Source: Acidobacteria bacterium AB60 (GTDB lineage Bacteria; Acidobacteriota; Terriglobia; Terriglobales; Acidobacteriaceae). From it: 64,000 nucleotides of DNA. Positions within the stretch are counted from its first letter, which is position 1, and each line of letters starts with the position of its first letter. The notes below the pieces were generated by a model. It had not been told where the DNA came from. It made no database searches and was given only the letters and a program-made list of their open reading frames with translations. The stretch is from the NCBI GenBank assembly GCA_008682415.1, contig VANK01000002.1, positions 496,001-560,000 of the forward strand. Reading direction: 5' to 3'. Below are positions 44,895 to 53,420 of the stretch, one piece after another. The translations under genes were made by a program, and so were the position numbers.

Positions 44895-47800
44895 TTAGAA
44901 CTGGACGCGAAGAGAGAACTCAAGCTGACGTGGCTGATACCCCGCTGCGCCGCCTGTAATGGTGCCGTCCGACTCGATGTTGCCGCCCGGATTGCCGGGG
45001 CTGATGTGGTTGAATGCGTTGTACGCATCGAAGCGGAACTTGATCCCAACGTTCTCATGAATGGCAACGAACTTCGCCAGAGCAAGGTCGGAGTTGAAGA
45101 ATGAGGGGCCAAAATAAGTGTTACGGCCCACGTTCCCAATGTTATCCATACCCGGGTTCTTGAAAACGCCCGTGCCCGGGTCGGTCAGCAGATTGCTGGT
45201 CTGCTTGGTGTAGTATCTCCGTTGGCCCGTGCCGTTGGACTTGGGTTGGAAGCCGGTCAGGCTGGTCTTCATCTTGCCCTTGCCTGCGTAACTGGGATAG
45301 CTCGGAGCGCTTCCCGGGATGTTGGTGCTGGCTTCGTTGTAGTTGAGGGTAAATGGCAACCCTCCCGCCCAGTCAACGGTACCGGCGAGCTGCCAGCCGT
45401 TGATGATCGCGTTCGTTACGCCATTCACGCTCGACGCGTACTGCCGGCCATGACCGAACGGAAGGTCATAGGTGCCATACCAGGTCATCTGCTGCGTGCG
45501 CACGTTGCTGTCGCGTCCGTAGCCAACCTTGCGGTCCCACGTCGCGTAGCCGGTGGCATCGGAGAAGGCGCTGGCCCACTGGTAATTCAAAACGTAGTCC
45601 AGCCCCTTCCACGCGTTCTGCTGCAGCGTAACCTGCAGTGCGTTGAAGTTGGTGTTCAGGTTGTCGCTGTAGTAGGTGATGTCGTTGGTCCAGCCGCATT
45701 GTCCCGGAGAAACGCCGCTAGGCGTCGTGTAATTGGCGTCCTTGCAGGCCGGCAACGAAGCGCCATAGTAGCGGCGCAGGAAGTTATAGGTCTGGGTTCC
45801 GCCGTTGCTCGAGATGGTGCCGGAGGGCACACTCGAGTCATAGTGGAGCGACTGGCCATTCACGCTGAGCGAGGCCGGAAGGTTGATCGCTGCCTCATTC
45901 GGATTGGTCGTGTTGCCGCTGGAATCACCCAGCGTATAGGTGCCCTTGTTTGCGACGTAAGCCACGGTAAGGGCGAGTGTCGGAGTGAGCGCACGCTGTA
46001 ACGCCAGGTTCCAGGCATCGATCTCGGGGAACCGCAGCGGGTTGGGTCGTGCCCTCGAGTTCACCTGGGCGCCTGGATTCGGCAACAGGCCATTTGCGGG
46101 GACTGTGACGGGAGCCGGCGCAGTCGGGCCCTTGTCAAGCGTGAACGCAGAGGTATTGAACGTTGCATTGTTGATGTTCTGGTTCGCCAGCACCGGCAGG
46201 TTCTGCGTCACCGTGTGACCGAAGATCGAACCAAAGATGCCGATGTCGAAGCTACGGCCGTATCCGGTACGAACAACTGTCTTGGGGTCAAGCTGATACG
46301 TGAGGCCGAGACGGGGCGCGAACATCTGGGCCTTATTGATATCCCAGTTCATGTTGCGACCAATCCCGCCGACGCCGGCCACGTGCAGATAGCCGTCGTT
46401 CAGGTTCAACAGCGCTCCATTGCGATCCGCATTAACCTTCTCCGGGAAGTACAACTCCCAGCGCAGGCCGATATTCACCGTCAGTTTGTGGGTTGCGCGC
46501 CACGTATCCTGGCCGTAGAAGAAGGTGCGCTTCTGGAATTCCTTGGCGTTGGTTGAAGTCGAAACATAGCGCCGGAACGACGTCACATCGCCGAGCAGCC
46601 ACGTGGCAAATCCGTTACCGCCCGCCGCAGCTTTGTTAGCGGGGTTTGAGGTTTCATCGGCGTTGGCATTCAGAATGCCCGTGCGGTTATTGTCAGAAGG
46701 CACGCGCAGGTTGCGGGCATAGCGTAGGTCGACACCCACTTTGAAGGCGTGATTGCCCCAGATCTTCGTCCAGTTATTCACGATCTGGAACTGGTCCTCT
46801 TTCTCCGTGAGCGGGCAGTTGCAGCGGTTGACGTTCAGATCGGATCCGAAGACCGGCTGCGTGCTGCCGCCGGGCAGGGTGCCGATGTCGTAGCCGGGCG
46901 AACCGCCGGTGTAGTAGTTGCCGGTGTTGAGACCAGGGATCCCGAGCTGAGTTGCGGATTGTACATTCTGGTCGAATTTGGAGGTGACGATGTTGTACCG
47001 ATAATACGCAAGGCGGAAGTCGGTCAGCAGGTTCGGATTGAGCGCGATGTCCATGCCCGAAGCCAGGCTGTCGTTGGCGCCCCGGGAGGTACCGGCATAG
47101 CCGCCAATGCCGAAGCCGCGGCCGCCAGCAGCGCCAAACTCCGTCTTGCCGGTCAGCGTGTCGGTGAAACGGGAGAAGCGCTCGAACGCGTGCATGTGAT
47201 CGTTGAGCGTATAGTCGACGCGCTCCGTCCATTGGTTGCTGTTGAGTCCCCCAGTCCCGGAGCCGTGGAAGTTGCTGTCAAGGCCATTCAGATTTCCCGC
47301 ACTCCCCAGCCCGATTCCTTTGGTATAGGGCTCGAGCTGCTTGAAGAGCGCGAGCGCGGGCAGCGAGGCCGGTCTCTGAAGGTACGCACGCGGAATGACG
47401 TTGCCAGGGAACGGCGTCGGAGTAGCGCCTGAAGTGTCGTAGATGATTCCGGCGGCGCCGAGCTGAGTCGCATACTCGCTGAAGTCAGCACCGGGAATGC
47501 CGCTAGGGCCAACGGTATTACCAAGAGCGGTTTCCATTAGCAGATTCGTGGGCAGAGTATTCGTCGTCGAGGTGCCCACCTTCTGCCGCTGGCCTTCAAA
47601 GTTGAACAGGAAGAAGAACTTGTCCTTGATGACCGGTCCGCCGATGGTTCCGCCAAAGCGATTCTTGAGCCCAGGCGGCAAGCTGCCTGCTTTCTGGCTG
47701 AATGGGTCCCGCGCGAGATTGGCGTTACTAGTGCGGAAATCGTAAACCGCCCCGTGGAAGTTGTTGGTGCCCGACTTGGTCTGTGCCGTCACAACGGCGG

Positions 47801-48524
47801 AGACTGCCTTGCCGAGCTCGGCGTCGAAGTTCTGCGTCGTGATCTTGGTCTCGGTGACCGCGTCCATGGTCGGATTGATCACGATGATGCCCAGGATCGG
47901 ATCCTGATTATCGGTGCCGTCCAGTTCAAATGCTGTTCCCGCGAATGCCTGGCCGTTCACCATGATCTGCTGCGAAGCCTGCGGGTTCTCAGAGGCCGCA
48001 TGCGACCAGCCCAGCTTCTGCGCGCCCGGAACAAGCAGCTGCAGGTTTGTAAAGTTCTGGTCGCCCACCGGCAACGACGAAACCTGCTGCTCATCGAACA
48101 CGGTGGCCACGTCCGCCTTGTCCACCTTCAGTTCCGGCTGCTGGTCGGCGTTCACCTGCACGGTCTCGCTCGCTCCGCCCACATCCATCATGGGATCGAT
48201 ACGGGGCGCGGAATCGGCTTCCACTTGAATGCCGTTCGTTTGAAAGGTCTTGAAACCCTTGGCTTCCACCTTCAGGTCGTACTTGTCGGGAATGAGATGC
48301 GGAACGCTGTAGTCACCCGAGGCATTGGAGGTGACGGTAACGACTGTGCCCTTGGCTACATCCGTCACGGTGATCGTGGCGCCCGGTACGGCCGCGCCGC
48401 TCTTATCCGTTACGGTTCCAAAGATGGAACCGTATACCGCCTGTGCTCTTGCGGGCGCAACGAGCACCAAACCCGCGCAGGCGAATAACGCCAGCACGAG
48501 GGCTGTGCGAATCATCTTGTTCAT
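44895..48524 (-). CDS. TonB-dependent receptor, Oar-like, with N-terminal carboxypeptidase-regulatory-like domain
   Basis: A 1209-residue outer-membrane protein. Signal peptide about 1-27. A carboxypeptidase regulatory-like (CarboxypepD_reg) domain follows at about 30-115 (GSIFGTVTDKSGAAVPGATITVTD, ASGDYSVPHLIPDKYDLKVEAKGF). The plug region contains NQDPILGIIVINPTMDAVTETKITTQNFDAELG and a K-S-G-T-N-x-F-H-G element typical of the acidobacterial Oar family. A long C-terminal barrel ends in the aromatic FSLRVQF. These receptors import large substrates, probably plant glycans, using the TonB-ExbBD system, which is not encoded in the window. It is followed by a strong terminator and then two TPR genes. 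Confidence 0.86.
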   Translation of the reverse strand: MNKMIRTALVLALFACAGLVLVAPARAQAVYGSIFGTVTDKSGAAVPGATITVTDVAKGTVVTVTSNASGDYSVPHLIPDKYDLKVEAKGFKTFQTNGIQVEADSAPRIDPMMDVGGASETVQVNADQQPELKVDKADVATVFDEQQVSSLPVGDQNFTNLQLLVPGAQKLGWSHAASENPQASQQIMVNGQAFAGTAFELDGTDNQDPILGIIVINPTMDAVTETKITTQNFDAELGKAVSAVVTAQTKSGTNNFHGAVYDFRTSNANLARDPFSQKAGSLPPGLKNRFGGTIGGPVIKDKFFFLFNFEGQRQKVGTSTTNTLPTNLLMETALGNTVGPSGIPGADFSEYATQLGAAGIIYDTSGATPTPFPGNVIPRAYLQRPASLPALALFKQLEPYTKGIGLGSAGNLNGLDSNFHGSGTGGLNSNQWTERVDYTLNDHMHAFERFSRFTDTLTGKTEFGAAGGRGFGIGGYAGTSRGANDSLASGMDIALNPNLLTDFRLAYYRYNIVTSKFDQNVQSATQLGIPGLNTGNYYTGGSPGYDIGTLPGGSTQPVFGSDLNVNRCNCPLTEKEDQFQIVNNWTKIWGNHAFKVGVDLRYARNLRVPSDNNRTGILNANADETSNPANKAAAGGNGFATWLLGDVTSFRRYVSTSTNAKEFQKRTFFYGQDTWRATHKLTVNIGLRWELYFPEKVNADRNGALLNLNDGYLHVAGVGGIGRNMNWDINKAQMFAPRLGLTYQLDPKTVVRTGYGRSFDIGIFGSIFGHTVTQNLPVLANQNINNATFNTSAFTLDKGPTAPAPVTVPANGLLPNPGAQVNSRARPNPLRFPEIDAWNLALQRALTPTLALTVAYVANKGTYTLGDSSGNTTNPNEAAINLPASLSVNGQSLHYDSSVPSGTISSNGGTQTYNFLRRYYGASLPACKDANYTTPSGVSPGQCGWTNDITYYSDNLNTNFNALQVTLQQNAWKGLDYVLNYQWASAFSDATGYATWDRKVGYGRDSNVRTQQMTWYGTYDLPFGHGRQYASSVNGVTNAIINGWQLAGTVDWAGGLPFTLNYNEASTNIPGSAPSYPSYAGKGKMKTSLTGFQPKSNGTGQRRYYTKQTSNLLTDPGTGVFKNPGMDNIGNVGRNTYFGPSFFNSDLALAKFVAIHENVGIKFRFDAYNAFNHISPGNPGGNIESDGTITGGAAGYQPRQLEFSLRVQF

Positions 48525-49189
48525 GCGGTCTCCTGAAGCTGCTCTTGTTTTTTTTGTGTGGACTTATTGAGTTGTTGCCGGCCAATCCGTAAATCGGCCG
48601 TTCTTGCAAGGCTCACCCGCCGCGTTGACAGGTTCGCGAAAGTTTCCGGAGAAGCTGCGCCACAGTGCGGCTTTTGGCAGATGCTTAAAAGGCATTCCCC
48701 GGAGCAAAGCGAAACAATATCCAATGAGGGCGGCTATGTCAACGATCAAATCGGGTTCTTGATCATCCCTCGCGACCCAAGGCCGCACAAGGTCTTCTGC
48801 AAACCTTTACATCGAGTTACGCCTTGCCTGTCATTGATTTGCGGACACACTGAGTCGGTTTCAGCCATTGGCCTGTATAAAGCGATTTACTCTCGAAACT
48901 CTGCCCGATAGGCGCTTCATGCCCTCTTCCCTCGCAAGTTGGATTGAAGACGTTTTCAGGGCGAATCCGGCCGGTACCCGAGCTGTCACCCCGAGAAGTT
49001 GCGAACAGGTCCCAGTCCATCTGCAATCCTCCAAGATCTACTCCCCGGTCCACTCTTTCCGGCCAGCAGGCTCGCGCGCTCCTCGAAGAGCCTGGGCTCC
49101 TCGAATCCAACTTTGATCTAGAATGAAGGCCCGCGCATCTGCCGCCGCCCAGCTGAAAGCAGGCCGCCACATTCGCGCGGAACAGAGCC
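48525..49189. other. Promoter region of the first TonB/Oar receptor; no gene recognised
   Basis: No credible gene was found in these 665 bases. The right part precedes the plus-strand gene at 49190 and the left part is the leader of the receptor gene (an AGGAG site lies just before its ATG). A T8 run (48548-48555) and a LacI-type palindrome (48798-48811) are the only structured signals noticed. Confidence 0.5.
48798..48811. promoter_or_regulatory. Candidate LacI-family operator upstream of the TonB/Oar receptor
   Basis: TGCAAACCTTTACA is a near-perfect inverted repeat matching the TGnnAn-CG-nTnnCA style of LacI-family operators except for the central CC instead of CG. It lies about 275 bases upstream of the receptor start codon. 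The regulator is not in the window, so this is a candidate only. Confidence 0.3.
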
Positions 49190-49543
49190 ATGCTTCTCGA
49201 CCTGGCCAAGGCGCTCTCGTTCTTCGCGTGCATCGTGGTGGTCTACCACGCCGCCATCAACACCTTCTTCGACCCTGGCGTCAGATGGGAAGAACGTCTG
49301 CTCCTGGCCCTGCTCAAGCTGGCCCTCGCCGCTTGTGTTTGTCTCTTCAGCGGATTCCTCTTCACCTGGCCATCAAGCACCAATCCCGATCGCGGACTGG
49401 CTCTCTCCGCGACTCTACCGGTGCGCTTCTTCCTCTGGTCCTCTGCCGCCATCGTCGCGTTGTTCCTCGCCTCCTGGTACTTCAGCGACCTCGTGCAGCA
49501 GGCCGCGCCTTTCATCTCGAGTCGCACGATCCAGCGCTTTTAG
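49190..49543 (+). CDS. Hypothetical three-helix membrane protein
   Basis: A 117-residue protein with three hydrophobic helices (about 4-24 LDLAKALSFFACIVVVYHAA, 38-59 LLLALLKLALAACVCLFSGF, and 76-99 ATLPVRFFLWSSAAIVALFL). It has a polar loop (WPSSTNPDRG) and a short C-terminal tail. It has no known motif. The isoprenoid synthase-like gene starts 50 bases after its stop on the same strand, so the two may be co-transcribed and functionally related. Confidence 0.65.
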   Translation: MLLDLAKALSFFACIVVVYHAAINTFFDPGVRWEERLLLALLKLALAACVCLFSGFLFTWPSSTNPDRGLALSATLPVRFFLWSSAAIVALFLASWYFSDLVQQAAPFISSRTIQRF

Positions 49544-49592
49544 AGCCCCGTGCTATTGGGCAGCGACTGCCGGCCGGTCGGGGAACCGCGGG

Positions 49593-50942
49593 ATGGGCAG
49601 GCGCGTACTCCCCCTCATGAAGGCGCCAGGTATTCAGCAGAAAGTCTTACCCGAACTGGAACGTGCTCTCCACCGCTGGCGCCAGGCCGGTGGATCATGG
49701 CGTCAGGCAACCCCGCCCTACACTCTGGAGGAGCAGCGGCAGAAGGAATCGGCCTACGATCGCGCCTTTGCTGAAGTCGACCAGCACGCCCGCCGTGCGC
49801 GGCGCGTTGCTCGCTCTGAAACCGAATCCCGCCTGATCGCCTCTTTCGCCCGGTTCGCGGTCTCGGCCCTCGATCTGCCCGAAGCAGCGGTCGAAAGCAT
49901 CACCCGCGACTTCCTGCCCATCGGGCGCGAGCTCGCCCGCTGGGCGCGGCGTTTCGACCCCTCCCTCGGCACACCCGACATCGTGCAAGCCTGCCGCAAT
50001 GCCTGGACCGCCTGCGGTATGCAGCCGCTGATGGGCACTCGAATGGAATTGACGGTGCCCATACTCGCCTATAGCCTGCTGTATCCCTACAGCGATAACT
50101 ACCTCGACGACAAAGGAATCAACCGGGAAGACAAGCTGCTTTTCAGCCGGCGGTTTCGCCAACGGCTCCGCGGCGAGCCCCTCACTCCTCGTGGTAGTCA
50201 CGAGATCTCCATCTGGACCCTCGTCGGACTGATCGAGAGCCACTTCCCGCGCCCTCGCTATCCGGGCGTCCATGCAGCGCTGCTCGACATTCACGACGCG
50301 CAGGAAGAGAGTCTCGCGCAGCTCCATGCCGACCGCCACTGCAGCGAGCACGACCTTCTTCGCATCAGCTGCTTCAAGGGCGGCACATCGGTACTTGCAG
50401 ACGCCTGGCTCGTGAATGGCGTGCTCACAGGCCAGCAGATTCGCTTCGCCTTCGATTGGGGAGTCCTGCTGCAGCTGGGCGACGACCTGCAGGACGTGCA
50501 CGAGGATCTGCAACGCGGGTCAACGACGCTCTTCACCCGCGCCATCCATCGTGGCCTGCCCCTCGATGCGCTCGCACTCCAGCTGCTCAACTTCGGGGAC
50601 ACAGTCGCCGCTGAGATGGACGCGCTCCCGCACGGCACCCGCATGCACAAAGATCTGCTACGAATGAGCTGGCGTTCCCTGGTGCTGATGGCCGTCGGCC
50701 AGGCTCAGGAATACTGCACGCCGACGCTGCTCGCCAAACTGGAGCCTTGTTCTCCGTTCCGCTTTGGCTTTCTGCGGGCGCGCCGCAAAAAGCTGGAGGG
50801 CAAATCGGGGCTGTTTCAGAAGCTTTTTCAGCTTTTGCTGGCAAGCGACGATGCCACGCCGGAACTTCTCCCGTCCCCTGTTGCGCGCGCTGCATTTCCG
50901 CCTCGGCATGGCCCCGCGTACCGAGGCGATCTCCCGGCTTGA
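49593..50942 (+). CDS. Putative class I isoprenoid synthase-fold protein
   Basis: A 449-residue, all-helical soluble protein. ATG 49593 is chosen because GGGGA lies nearby; ATG 49617 is an alternative, and the longer frame overlaps the upstream gene. Two aspartate-rich elements resemble trans-prenyltransferases or terpene synthases: Y-P-Y-S-D-N-Y-L-D-D (Asp168, Asp172 and Asp173) and L-Q-L-G-D-D-L-Q-D-V-H-E-D-L-Q-R-G (Asp297, Asp298 and Asp301). Before the second is an F-K-G-G-T-S segment where prenyl synthases have the substrate-binding K-T/K-x-x-x-L. These motifs suggest a metal-binding class I isoprenoid enzyme, but the N-terminal 150 residues and the C-terminal tail match nothing I recognise. 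Adjacent to a membrane protein gene. Confidence 0.6.
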   Translation: MGRRVLPLMKAPGIQQKVLPELERALHRWRQAGGSWRQATPPYTLEEQRQKESAYDRAFAEVDQHARRARRVARSETESRLIASFARFAVSALDLPEAAVESITRDFLPIGRELARWARRFDPSLGTPDIVQACRNAWTACGMQPLMGTRMELTVPILAYSLLYPYSDNYLDDKGINREDKLLFSRRFRQRLRGEPLTPRGSHEISIWTLVGLIESHFPRPRYPGVHAALLDIHDAQEESLAQLHADRHCSEHDLLRISCFKGGTSVLADAWLVNGVLTGQQIRFAFDWGVLLQLGDDLQDVHEDLQRGSTTLFTRAIHRGLPLDALALQLLNFGDTVAAEMDALPHGTRMHKDLLRMSWRSLVLMAVGQAQEYCTPTLLAKLEPCSPFRFGFLRARRKKLEGKSGLFQKLFQLLLASDDATPELLPSPVARAAFPPRHGPAYRGDLPA

Positions 50943-50945
50943 CCG

Positions 50946-51413
50946 TCACCCCTGCCGCATGGCCTGAACCAAGAAGACTGCGATCGCAATGCCGGCGCAA
51001 TCCTCCAAAAGCGCCGCCGGCCAGTCGCGCCGGAACGCCCGAGCGAGCCGCGCACGGACTGCAGCGCCACCCAGCGTTCCCGCAATCGCGCCGGCCGCCC
51101 CCAGCGCAGCATAAGCAACAAGCCCATCGTGCACGGCGCCGATCGTTGCACCGCAAAGCGCACCGCTCACGATTCGTACGAGGAACGGCCCTACCGCCTT
51201 GCGGCTCGGAACAAACGGCAGCTTGTCGGCAATAAGTTCTCCTGCCGCCAGAACCGAAAGAATGATGTGCGTCCAGTGAAATCCCATGAACGCCACGGGC
51301 GACTTATCGACGTTGAGGATCCCCAGCCACGCCGCCCAGCTCACCACGCACGGAGCCAGCATCGACCGCAGGCCCGCCACCACTCCAAGCATCACCGCAC
51401 TCAGCGCAACCAT
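50946..51413 (-). CDS. DUF4126 family membrane protein
   Basis: A 155-residue protein with four or five hydrophobic segments. It begins VALSAVMLGVVAGLRSMLAPCVVSWAAWLG, and LSVLAAGELIADKLPFVPSRKAVGPFLVRIVSGALCGATIGA is a recognisable DUF4126 pattern (G-E-L-x-x-D-K-L-P, then R-x-x-x-G-x-x-x-G). The C-terminal helix ends AIAVFLVQAMRQG. The function is unknown. It is convergent with the putative isoprenoid synthase gene, only three bases apart, and lies just downstream of the ASPIC/UnbV gene on the same strand. Confidence 0.8.
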   Translation of the reverse strand: MVALSAVMLGVVAGLRSMLAPCVVSWAAWLGILNVDKSPVAFMGFHWTHIILSVLAAGELIADKLPFVPSRKAVGPFLVRIVSGALCGATIGAVHDGLVAYAALGAAGAIAGTLGGAAVRARLARAFRRDWPAALLEDCAGIAIAVFLVQAMRQG

Positions 51414-51437
51414 AGAAGAGATTCTCCTGCGCGGCGC

Positions 51438-53348
51438 TCACCCTTTTCTTTTGGCGGCGCTGAGCGCCTCACTCTTCAGCACCTTACCGCCTTCTTCGAT
51501 CACATACAGCCGGTTGGCCTCAAGATCTTTCAGCCTGTCCACCGCTCCGCAAGGCCACTTGATCTCAACCAGGTCCGCCTTCAACGCGTCCCCCAGACCA
51601 AAGTGGATCCGCAGATCGCTGGCCGAGTAGTATCCGTTGCAGCTTCGCACCTCATCCACCTGCGTGAGTGGCGTTCCCGGCTTGGCGTTCAACACCGGTG
51701 TCCCGGTCTGGGCCACAACTTTGATGCGCGCGCCAATGCCCGTCTTGTTCGACTTCGTTCCCACCAGCCGGATCTTGATCCAGTTCCGCTTCCAAGTGGA
51801 GTCGCATCGCAGCAGCTGCGGCAGGGCATTGACGCAGTTCACCACCGCATCCAGATCCCCATCGTTGTCGTAGTCTCCTACCGCAAAACCACGCGCCTTC
51901 GCGGCCGCCGTGATCCCCGCTCCCCCCGTCAGGCTCACGTCTTCGAATTGACCATTGCGCAAATTGCGATACAGGTACTTCCGCTCCGCATAGGCTGCGT
52001 CCACCTGCGTCCCGTCCACCTCCGGATACACGTGTCCGTTCGCCACGAGTATGTCCAGCCAGCCATCGTTGTCGATGTCCAGGAAGCTTACGCCCCAACC
52101 CAGCAGGCGCGTATTGATGCCTAACCCCGCCTGGTAGGTACGATCGTCAAACGAACAACCGCCGAGATTCACATACAGCGAGTCCGTATCCCCGGCAAAA
52201 TTCGTCTTCACAATATCGAGCAGCCCGTCGCGGTTGTAGTCACCTAGGCTGACGCCCATGCCGGCCTGCGGCTTGCCATCAGGCGAGTACGCCACGCCCG
52301 CCTCAATCGCCTGGTCTTTGAACGTGCCGTCCTTCTGATTCACATACAGCGTCGCCGAGGTGGAATCGTTGGCCACGTATATGTCCGGCCATCCATCATC
52401 ATCCAGATCCGCCACCGCGCAGCTCAGGGCATACGTTCCCAGCGTTCCCCACATGCCGGCCTTCTGGCTCACGTCTTCAAAGGTGCCGTCGCCCTTGTTG
52501 CGGTACAGAATGTTCTTCCCGCCATCCAGCCCCGGCGGTCCGCATGCCACCACGATGCCCTTGTAGGTGCAGTTCGCGTCTTCGGGTAACGGCGTCTTCT
52601 TCAGATCGAGGTCGATATAGTTCCCCACAAAGAGATCGAGGTGGCCATCCTTGTCGTAGTCCAAGAAGCTGCACCCCGAGTTCCACCGCAGCCGGTCCTG
52701 CAGCAACCCGGCCTCCTTCGTAACATCCGTGAACGTGCCGTTTCCGTTGTTGCGGAACAGCGCGTTCTGCCCGTAATACGTGACGAAGAGGTCGTTCCAG
52801 CCATCGTTGTTGTAGTCGCCCACGCAACATGCCTGGCCCCAGCCAGTTCGCGCCAGCCCGGACTTCGTCGTGACATCGGTAAATGTGCCATCGCGATTGT
52901 TCTTGAAGAGGTGGCACACCGGTTCGTGTCCCTTGGGAAAGCCTTCAAGCCTCCATCCATTCACGAGGAAGATATCGAGCCAGTCGTCGTGGTCATAATC
53001 GAAGAAAGCCGCGCCGCAGCCGGTGGTCTCCAGTAAGTACCGATTCTTGTGTTCCCCGCCAAAGATGGTTTCAACATTGAGCCCGGCTTCCTTGGCGACA
53101 TCCACAAACCGCACGCCCAGCGGGGTTCCCGTTACCGGAGAAGCAGACCCTTTGGGAGCGGCGCGCACTGGCGCCTCGTACGATTGCCGCGAATTCCCGC
53201 TCGGCTTCTGCTGCCCTTCCTGTCCCCGGAGCGGACGCGCCAGGCTCAGCACATCCTCCAGCGACAACACCATCGCCGTCCGCGATAACGACTTCAGAAA
53301 TCTCCGCCGATCCCAGCTCAATACCCGCGTCTCCAGGTGATGCCGCAC
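51438..53348 (-). CDS. CRTAC1 / ASPIC-UnbV domain protein with FG-GAP/VCBS repeats
   Basis: A 636-residue exported protein with an N-terminal R-R-R-F-L Tat-type signal and a low-complexity Pro/Ser/Gln linker. The core is an FG-GAP/VCBS beta-propeller with repeated D-Y-D-x-D-G-W-L-D-I/L-F/Y-V units (for example FFDYDHDDWLDIFLVNGW, VGDYNNDGWNDLFVTYYG, ADLDDDGWPDIYVANDST). The C-terminal ASPIC/UnbV domain reads DLRIHFGLGDALKADLVEIKWPCGAVDRLKD. The repeats likely bind calcium. In Acidobacteria such proteins accompany TonB/Oar receptors and TPR proteins, probably handling extracellular glycans or other macromolecules. It is not in the same operon as the receptor here. Confidence 0.87.
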   Translation of the reverse strand: MRHHLETRVLSWDRRRFLKSLSRTAMVLSLEDVLSLARPLRGQEGQQKPSGNSRQSYEAPVRAAPKGSASPVTGTPLGVRFVDVAKEAGLNVETIFGGEHKNRYLLETTGCGAAFFDYDHDDWLDIFLVNGWRLEGFPKGHEPVCHLFKNNRDGTFTDVTTKSGLARTGWGQACCVGDYNNDGWNDLFVTYYGQNALFRNNGNGTFTDVTKEAGLLQDRLRWNSGCSFLDYDKDGHLDLFVGNYIDLDLKKTPLPEDANCTYKGIVVACGPPGLDGGKNILYRNKGDGTFEDVSQKAGMWGTLGTYALSCAVADLDDDGWPDIYVANDSTSATLYVNQKDGTFKDQAIEAGVAYSPDGKPQAGMGVSLGDYNRDGLLDIVKTNFAGDTDSLYVNLGGCSFDDRTYQAGLGINTRLLGWGVSFLDIDNDGWLDILVANGHVYPEVDGTQVDAAYAERKYLYRNLRNGQFEDVSLTGGAGITAAAKARGFAVGDYDNDGDLDAVVNCVNALPQLLRCDSTWKRNWIKIRLVGTKSNKTGIGARIKVVAQTGTPVLNAKPGTPLTQVDEVRSCNGYYSASDLRIHFGLGDALKADLVEIKWPCGAVDRLKDLEANRLYVIEEGGKVLKSEALSAAKRKG

Positions 53349-53420
53349 TCTTCACTGGCGGCTCTTCCCCATCCCGAGTATACGGGCGCGGTGATACACT
53401 CCTCCCTTCCGGAGAAGAGA

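Noticed and set aside
48558..48911. A 117-codon open frame in the receptor promoter region
   Set aside because: Composition looks non-coding, it has no ribosome-binding site or motif, and it overlaps candidate regulatory DNA.
49335..49592. Upstream extension of the isoprenoid synthase-like gene
   Set aside because: It overlaps the end of the membrane protein gene in another frame and is Ser/Pro/Arg-rich without similarity to anything; the ATG at 49593 with a nearby GGGGA is the better start.
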